Assembly (NCBI GenBank): GCA_021029095.1
Contig: JAJOHG010000014.1
Coordinates: forward strand, 665,776 to 729,775
Origin: Phellopilus nigrolimitatus
Taxonomy: Eukaryota > Basidiomycota > Agaricomycetes > Hymenochaetales > Hymenochaetaceae
Direction: 5' to 3'
Length of the DNA: 64,000 nt
Shown here: positions 57,345 to 64,000 of the stretch, one piece after another
Layout: each line of letters begins with the position of its first letter
Position numbering within the stretch: the stretch's first letter is position 1
Notes under the pieces: model-generated
Database searches by the model: none
What the model was told of the DNA's origin: nothing
Seen by the model: only the letters and a program-made list of their open reading frames with translations
Made by a program: the position numbers and the translations under genes

Positions 57345-59307
57345 CTATATCGGCGTCAGGGGCCCGTCCCGCTCGGGGTTAAGATGGCGCAGCTTGCCGT
57401 CCCTCTCACCGCCCTCGTTCCCGCCGCCGCCCGCCGCCAGAGCCGAAGAGCCCCCGTCCCCGTCCCCGTCGCCGCCGCCGCCAGCGCCCGGGATGAGCAG
57501 CGCGAACGTGTGCGGCGGCCCGGGCGATCTGCGGGGGGCCGCGGATGTAGAGGCAAAGACCGGGGGAGAGGCGGGGGGCGAGCCGGCGGGCCAGTCGCCG
57601 CTCGAGCGCCGCGACGCGGGGAAGGTCTGCAGCTCGATGCCGCGTGCGTGTGCGGGCGGGTGGTCCTTAATTTTCCAATGGGGGAGGAGGAAGGGAGGGG
57701 GTAAGTGACTTCGGAAGATTTATAGAAATGGTCTGCGGGGACGTACGGGTCTGGGCTGGTGGAGACCAAGAGATAGGGACGGCACGGACGTGTGAGGGCG
57801 GCGCCCCCTCGACGCGACCTGTGCGCCCATGCTGGTGCGCAAGCACAGTGTCAGCGCGCTTCGCCAACGGGAGCAGGGAGAAAGAAAAAAGAGACACGTA
57901 CAGGCACACGAAGAGCGAGATGACGTACATCTGCCCGGCGGCGTCCTGGGGGAGGTCGCCCCAGCGGCCTGTGGCGAGCACGGCAAGGTACATGGCGAAC
58001 GCGGTGAGCGTGCACGCAGAGGCGGGGAGGAGCGCCTCCCACGTGATGAAGGAGAGGCTGTATATAGTCTTTTTGAGTTCAGTTTAGCGCGCGCCGCTTA
58101 GATGTATGCCTTTGTTTTGCTTGTGAGAGGGGGGACGTACGGCACAAGGGGAACCGGTGAATATGTGTGGGCGTGAAGGTACGATAAGCGTCATTACTGT
58201 GTTGTATCGAGGCTGTTATTTCAGCTGGGACCTTTAAGGAGCGGGCTCCGCGACGCACGAGTACAGCTAAGAGAAACATCGAGGGCTGGGAGAGCTAACG
58301 ATCAATGATAGGCCGGTAAATGAAGTACCGGCGCACATACCAGCTTGTAGCGCTAAGTAAGAGATAACTGCGATTACTTGTGGGTGAGCTTTCGCACATC
58401 AGGTGTAAACATCGATGGCGCTCTCACAATAAGGGTCGTTCTAAGCGCGTTTAAGTCAGTGCTCAAAGCGTTATTTTGGTGATTTATGGGGGCATGGGGC
58501 GCTCACCGGGGCGTGTCGTTCGTAATGGTCTGTGAAGGCTCTAGCGATCGCGATGATCGAGGTGGCGATGTGGCCGGCGTACAAGACGGCAAGAAACGAC
58601 TTTGGAGGCAGCGAAGTTCACAAAGGGGTCATTGCGGACTAGATGAGAAAAATGCCTTACAAGAATGTACCGGCGCCATTCCCTTCTGACGAGCTGATTG
58701 ACGGTAGGCGTATTAACAAGAAAAGAATAATGTGTATCTAGACCTCGGACGCACCTTCCAGCATCGCCATATGAACAGTGCCTTCGTCGGCGTTGACAAC
58801 ATAAACATCTGTGCAGTTATGAAAAATTAGTGCGCAGTCGACGGGTCGCCAGAGCACTCCTACACGCACCACTAAAATCCGGGCTTTGTCTGTCCAGTTA
58901 GGCGTCATTAAGTAATCCTGCCTCAGCGCTTCAGTAACAACCAGCGGACCCGAACAAAACGCGCCGAAGAAGTATCGGCGGGGCTCACGTACCCAATCTC
59001 CGAAGCGCACGACCATGCTATAATACGTCCAGTAAAAAGAGAAAGTGGTTTGCAGACTGCCGACGCGCCGTCTGTCAATCTGGTCCGACTCGCGAAAAGA
59101 AGCAGGAGGTACTCACTACGAGAGCGACGTGACGAAGAGCAAAACGAGCCGGATAGCGAGCTCCTCCGCGATGTCGTCCTTCCAGAACCTGTAAGTTAGG
59201 TTGGAGATCAAGCCGGTTTGCAGACCCTGGGCTACAGATGCTAGAAAGCGCGGCCCTAAAACTGCCTGGGGGTGCTGGGAAGCGTCGTCCGACGAGTAGG
59301 ACGCCAT
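57345..59307 (-). CDS. Multi-pass membrane protein (DUF6534-like), right copy
   Basis: Mirror copy of 15622-17598 with start at 59307 (MASYSSDDASQHP) and stop at 57345. Same exon order: LQTGLISNLTYRFW, FYWTYYSMVVRFGDW, DYLMTPNWTDKARILV, the IWRCWK helix end, SFLAVLYAGH.. and SLSFITWEALLP, and the Gly/Asp-rich tail. The intron after GDW is 10 nt longer than on the left (GGTTGTTACT present here). The short central exons are again unresolved. Function is unknown; the family is probably at the plasma membrane or an endomembrane. Confidence 0.62.
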
Positions 59308-60624
59308 CGTTCGACTCGTGACGCACGACGTCGGCCGACCAACCGTTGGAAGAGTAAAAAACGAGAGCGATTCGGCTTCGTGCAGACTACGAGGAAATAG
59401 ATTATGGACTAGGGCGAGGGTGGGTGCTGGGCTGGGCTAGCTCGACATTGGTATAGAATCAGAGGGCGCGGCGGTGGGCGGGCGGCGTTCGGGTGCGCAT
59501 GTCTCCAGAAGGCGTTGCAAAAAAGAGATCGGTTAATAGGACATTATTAAAGAAGCGATTCTAGATATTCGAAAGGAAACGTCGACCGGCATTTGCTAAG
59601 CGAAAATATAGAACACCTTTTAGGCTATAAGCTGTCCGGACCGCCGCGTGCGGGCGACTGGCCATACTTCCTCGATGTTCTCGACAACTCTGATAGCACG
59701 GAGACTCGAGCTCGAGCCTCGAGGAGGTTCGAGGAGCTCAAGGTCGGTGCTAGTTGCGTATAGGCTCCTGATCGACTTGGCTGACATAAGCTTCCCTTAG
59801 ATTCCCGATCGCATATGACAAACCTGAGTCCACAGCCGTAGACAACATTTATGTTCCCTAGTGCTCGATAGTCATACGTGCTCTTGGTAACTGAATTCCA
59901 TTCTGATCGTGGGTCAAATACTAGCATGTTCTCTGAAATGAAGTGATTTCCTCCTCTTCTTGGCCGCCGCCGTCCGATTGCTTCCGTCCTTTTGCACGAT
60001 AAGTATTCCAACAGGACTCCCTTCTCACAAGCACACCCGGCGCATCTTATGGAAGTATAGTCCATAAGGTTAGCGGTATTGCACAATATGTGGATTCCAT
60101 GGATACACTTGGTAATTCGTAATTCGTATTTTGCTTCCGTTCGCCTGAGAGACACCAATAAATTGAATTACAACGCAGACGTTTGAACTGCCTCGTCTGA
60201 CGTAAAATCGTTCTGATATTTTAGCTTCGCGCGTTTCGAACGCTTGCAATTTACCGATGCCTCTGAGCCGACGAGAGGAAGCATACGATGGTCCTTTTTG
60301 TGGTGGAGGTAACAGCAGTCGCTGTCGCTTAACGTCGTCAATATCATCGAACACGACGCGAGTAGTAACACCATCTCCGTCGACATCGACGACCGCGACT
60401 TCCTTTCACTTTCGTTGCCTCATTTACGACCACAGCCCGCATCTGTCCCTCTGTCCCTTGCACTATGAAGACTCAGAAACAAACAAGCTGGGCGCGTTCC
60501 TGTTTGATATGAGTTCTGAGAGGGAAAAGAAGCCCGATGCACCTGCTCCGACCAGAACCATATGATATAACCAACAAAGCGTGTACAAAATGATTTTTCG
60601 GCGTACCTCTCGCACAGTAATCGA
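59308..60624. other. Intergenic, no confident gene
   Basis: Mirror of 14312-15621. One open frame of 177 codons (59625-60158, minus strand) exists only because of small indels relative to the left arm. It has no domain, so it is not called. Confidence 0.4.
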
Positions 60625-63213
60625 TCACTTCAAGCACAGGAACAACATCCCCCTGCGTGCACGCTCGACCGCCTCCTCGAGTGCGCGTACATCTGCCATC
60701 GTCCAGCGCACGCCCTCTGGAACGGTGCCTGCGCCTACACCGCCGCCCGCGCCTGCCGCCTGCGTGGTGCGTAGTGCACCCTCGAACGCGGCCTTGCGCG
60801 CCTGCAGCTCGACCATCGTGCGCGGGTCCGCGTGCCCTGTGAAGACGACAAACGCCGTCCGCGCGGGCAGGGAGGCATGCACGATTGACACGTGCGCGTT
60901 GAGTGTCTTCAGTGCCGAGTCGATCGCATTCGCGTCGGGGGGCGCGGCTTTGGCATCTTCGGTGGCGGATTTCTGTTGTAGCCCTGAGATATTCACATTT
61001 ATTCATTTAATAAAAAAAATGATATTAAAGTAGGAGGGAGCGGAAAGCTCACAGTTCTGTGCCTCTGCGAGCCCGCTGAAACGCGCCCAGATAAAGTCGC
61101 TGTCATCTATGCACTGCAACACACCTTTCGCAACCTCTTCGTCGGTCGCGCAGGCTACTGTGCGGCTCGCTCCAGCCCCGTGCCAGGTTGCCGGATTCCC
61201 GCGGTCTACGACTGCCGTCCTCAGCGCCGCACCCTCGCCGCTGCCCGGCTCGCCCGACGCACTCCCCCGGATCGACCGCCGCAGGCGCTCGAAGACCGAC
61301 TCGCACTCCGTCGTCGTCTTGAACTCCCCGAACCCGGGCCCGCCCTGCATCTTGCGCCGCAGGAGCTCGACGCACGCGCGCGCGTCCTCCTCCGCGTCGT
61401 GCCCGCCGTCGCCGCGGTTCTGGATCTCGCGTCCGCACCACTTCTTCGTGAGCCACGCGAGCCCGGGCTTGAGCGGCCGCCCGCGCGGGTGGTGGTACAG
61501 CAGCGCGGTGTCGATGCAGCGCCCGTGTGCGAGCTTCAGCGCGCGCAGGTCGGACTCGAGCGAGTGTCCGAGGAGGATGGGCGCACGTCCGGTCTTCGTC
61601 TGAGAGGCGGTCAACAGGTCGAGCAAGGCTCCACGCGCGGAAGCCAGGGACGTTGTCACGTTCCGCAGCCCTTCTTCGGTTATGCCTGACCATCTGCATA
61701 TCCTCCAGCGTCAGCTTTCAAGAAATCACAAAGATAACGAATTTCTTACCTGGTGAGGTAGTCGAGAATCGGCTTGATCGGCTTCACGAGCTGGTCAAGC
61801 AGAACTTCCCCACTCGCATAGTTAATAACGCACAGCCGCGTGAGCTCCTTGCCGTCTTCTGTGAGACACTGCTGGGAATCAGTAAAGTTTAAAACAACTA
61901 TGGAACCGCGCACCATCTCGCAATCGACGGCGAACACATCTGCCACTCCTGTCTCATCGTCTTCAGGCTTCCCGGTCTCTGCCCAACCCTCTCCATCCTC
62001 GTTCGACGAGCCCGCTTCGCGCCCTCCAGACGCATCTCTTAAGTACGACGGCAGCGGATATTCGTTCTCCACCATCTGCGCTGGCGTCAACACGAAAACG
62101 GAGGGGTCTTTTGTATCTACCCTCCTTCGCCGCTGTCTATAAGTCAGTAATGCTTTAAAGCATCAAAGGCGGAAACCCACCCTTCACAGAAGCAACAGTA
62201 CGCCTCTTCCGCTCGTCTGCGCTTACAGGCCCTTGAAAGAACGCGCCGAGCACGCTGTGCATGCGGTATGAGTCTCCTGGTGCACGTGTTGGACACGCGT
62301 GGCTGAATGTACGCGCGACGAATGGCAGCTTCGCGCTCGTGTCGGGCGGGGCGTCCGGGACAATCTCCTTCGACCCGCCGAACAGCGTTTTTACGACAAC
62401 AGGTCCTGTCTGAAGAGGTGCAGAAGCATCACGGGGGAGAGGAATCGAAACAGGAAGGTTCGGGTTTAACGTTGCGCTGGTGGACTGGATGTTTATTTTG
62501 AGATGCTCGGGGAGGATGCCGGGGACGAAGAGCGTGACGACTTTTTTATATTATGACGATTCTAAACCAAGTCAATGAAAGAGCTAGACAGTTTTGATTG
62601 AGACACACTTCAACTTTGAGCCACGGTTGGGGTGCGGCTTCGCCTAGGAGATGGAGGACGAGGTCCCGAATGTCCTGAACGTCGGGTAAGCGTCAGCTCA
62701 CGAAGTGAAACCGAGTGTCTCACACCAATATTGACTGCCTCCCTACGCTTCACGATCTCGCTGTTCACATAGAAGAAACGCGGAGGAGTGTTCTAATACG
62801 ACTCTCAGCGATTGGCAGGTTTGCGAGATGCGGACACGCACATCTAGCTTCTCGTCAATTTTCCGTGCCTTTTTTGCCTTCCTCCTCTCCACCTTCTCCC
62901 ATTCGCCACCGCTCTGCTTCCCATCTTGGAGCAGACTTGAGAACGGATTCGACATCGGCGTACCTTGTTGAGGCGCCGAAACTGCCCACGCGAACCGTGA
63001 ATTCTACGCGCTGAATTTAGGATATCATTCCGACGTACCAGCATGCTTCGTTTTCCGTTTCTCTACACTTTTCCATTCGTCGCCGTTCCCATTCATATAT
63101 TCTTCGGTACCAGAGAGGGTAGCCGTACTAGAAGACTGTGTGGTCTTGTGCTTCTTCGATTTGTGCACCGACGAGGACGTCGAAGGCGGGTCGGCGAGCG
63201 GACCTCGCTTCAT
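60625..63213 (-). CDS. REX1: REX1-type 3'-5' RNA exonuclease, right-arm copy
   Basis: DEDDh-family exonuclease (Rex1/Rnh70), trimming 3' ends of 5S rRNA and tRNA precursors in the nucleus. Start 63213 (MKRGPLADPPSTSSS), stop 60625. The N-terminal part is basic and Lys-rich (GEWEKVERRKAKKARK). It continues with RFFYVNSEIVKRREAVNIG, DIRDLVLHLLG, LFVPGILPEHL and FSHACPTRAPGDSYRMHS. The catalytic domain is unbroken: VFAVDCEM / CLTEDGKELTRLCVINYASG, LVKPIKPILDYLTRWSGITEE, ILLGHSLESDLRALKLAH, CIDTALLYHHPRGRP and GHDAEEDARACVELL. It ends RALEEAVERARRGMLFLCLK*. One oddity, shared with the left copy, is an A-run near 62545 one base short of the frame expected for NRHNIKKVVTLF. This is either a miscalled homopolymer or an unusual junction. 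Confidence 0.85.
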
Positions 63214-64000
63214 CGTTGGGAGGGTTTTCTTACAGGCTCAAGCACTATGTAATCCGTCGGTTGTACGCTGCTCAAGTAGACCCGAGTTTTTATAGACCAT
63301 ATACAGCACGCAAGCGTCGGCGACCGTCGACGAGTGGAAGTGGATGCTCCTAATTTTTTTGACTGATAGGCGTTTTGTATTCGTGAGAACTAATTTTTAC
63401 TACATTTTTCGAATACGAACGTCTTTGTTTCTCAATTTCTATGACTATTCTGACTCCCAATTCTCAGACGACAAAGGGAACCATATCTTTATTATTATTG
63501 CCGACTGTCCCCTGCTTGTAGACCAATGCTTTCCTGTCTTGACTCTTTTGCATCTCTAACCTTTTCCTGGGTGCAAGCGAAGTCCGGATAGCCAGAGAGC
63601 AGAAAGCCCCTTCTTTTCCATCACTCCATCTACGGGCGATGCGAGATCTACGAGACAATGTTGAGACTTTGAAATATGTACGTATTCTGAGCTCGAACTC
63701 AGACCTCACTGCCTGGTCTCAACTTCGACTTTACAGTCTTCCGTTGTGCTTCTACGAATATTTGAAATGCAAATGGACTTGAGGAGCATGGGGGATTCCC
63801 AGTGAAACAATCTGAAAAGGACTACAGATGTCACTTCTACCTTACGCTCGACATCATATACATCTCATGTAATGGGGTGTCATATTGTGTCAAAGTCAGA
63901 CCCTTCCATATTTTGGTATGATGAAAGATCTCTTGACGAGTCTATCGCCCCGCTTGCACAGGACTCCTGATTTCTAGTGGTCGTCGAAAATACACGATAG
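63214..64000. other. Outer part of right arm, no gene seen
   Basis: Mirror of 10945-11717. Nothing coding is recognised; it serves to show that the inverted repeat reaches the window edge. Confidence 0.5.

Larger units (their letters stand above)
45670..64000 (-). repeat. Right arm of giant inverted repeat
   Basis: Reverse complement of 10945-28480 with the same six genes in mirrored order. It is about 780 bases longer because of a TIR element at 52032-52835. It still matches the left arm at the last base of the window, so the repeat may continue outside. Confidence 0.95.

Noticed and set aside
59625..60158. 177-codon open frame in the right arm
   Set aside because: Broken by small differences in the left arm and without any recognisable domain.
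10945..64000. Explaining the whole palindrome as a dikaryon haplotype join
   Set aside because: Not excluded, but the inner mirrored relics are far too diverged to be alleles, so at least an old real inverted duplication must exist.
1..64000. CRISPR arrays, bacterial operons, prophage, tRNA or rRNA genes
   Set aside because: None seen; the window is eukaryotic with spliceosomal introns, and I found no cloverleaf with a consensus B box (GGTTCGANTCC).

Overview
The window is nuclear DNA of a filamentous basidiomycete, most likely an Agaricomycete. The evidence is the density of 50-60 nt introns with GT(A/G)NG donors and CT(A/G)A(C/T) branch sites, compact gene spacing, short heme-thiolate peroxidases, and orphan multi-pass membrane proteins.

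Layout. 1-4358 holds housekeeping genes: the 3' part of the splicing factor PRP46/PLRG1, TFIIS and SUMO. 5448-9901 holds a pair of unrecognised genes: a ~190-aa protein and a ~1000-aa membrane protein ('family A'). From about 10945 to 28480 runs one arm of a very large inverted repeat; the other arm runs from about 45670 to the window end. Mirrored loci are the exonuclease REX1 (11718 / 63213), a multi-pass membrane protein (15622 / 59307), glutathione reductase (19502 / 55415), an unrecognised ~480-aa protein (21329 / 53605), the ~190-aa orphan (23105 / 51045) and the large orphan membrane protein (28138 / 46016). The right arm alone carries an ~804-bp TIR element.

Inside the high-identity arms the mirror continues at much lower identity. 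The right side has two intact MIF-like tautomerase genes and a NAPE-PLD gene. The left side has decayed remnants of all three in the same mirrored order. An abrupt step from near-identity to strong decay is therefore visible at about 28480 / 45670. The unique core (about 30.2-41.9 kb) carries DLT1, two short heme-thiolate peroxygenases, a fourth orphan-family member (36261-37886) and FIG4.

Most striking are the inverted duplication with its identity step and the orphan membrane-protein family. Its members share a four-exon, all-phase-0 membrane module and an Arg-rich motif (RPANRRGGGGPARKRARE). Two members have the module duplicated exon by exon. No biochemical function can be assigned to this family from sequence alone. 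All exon structures are by-eye reconstructions from splice sites and protein continuity.
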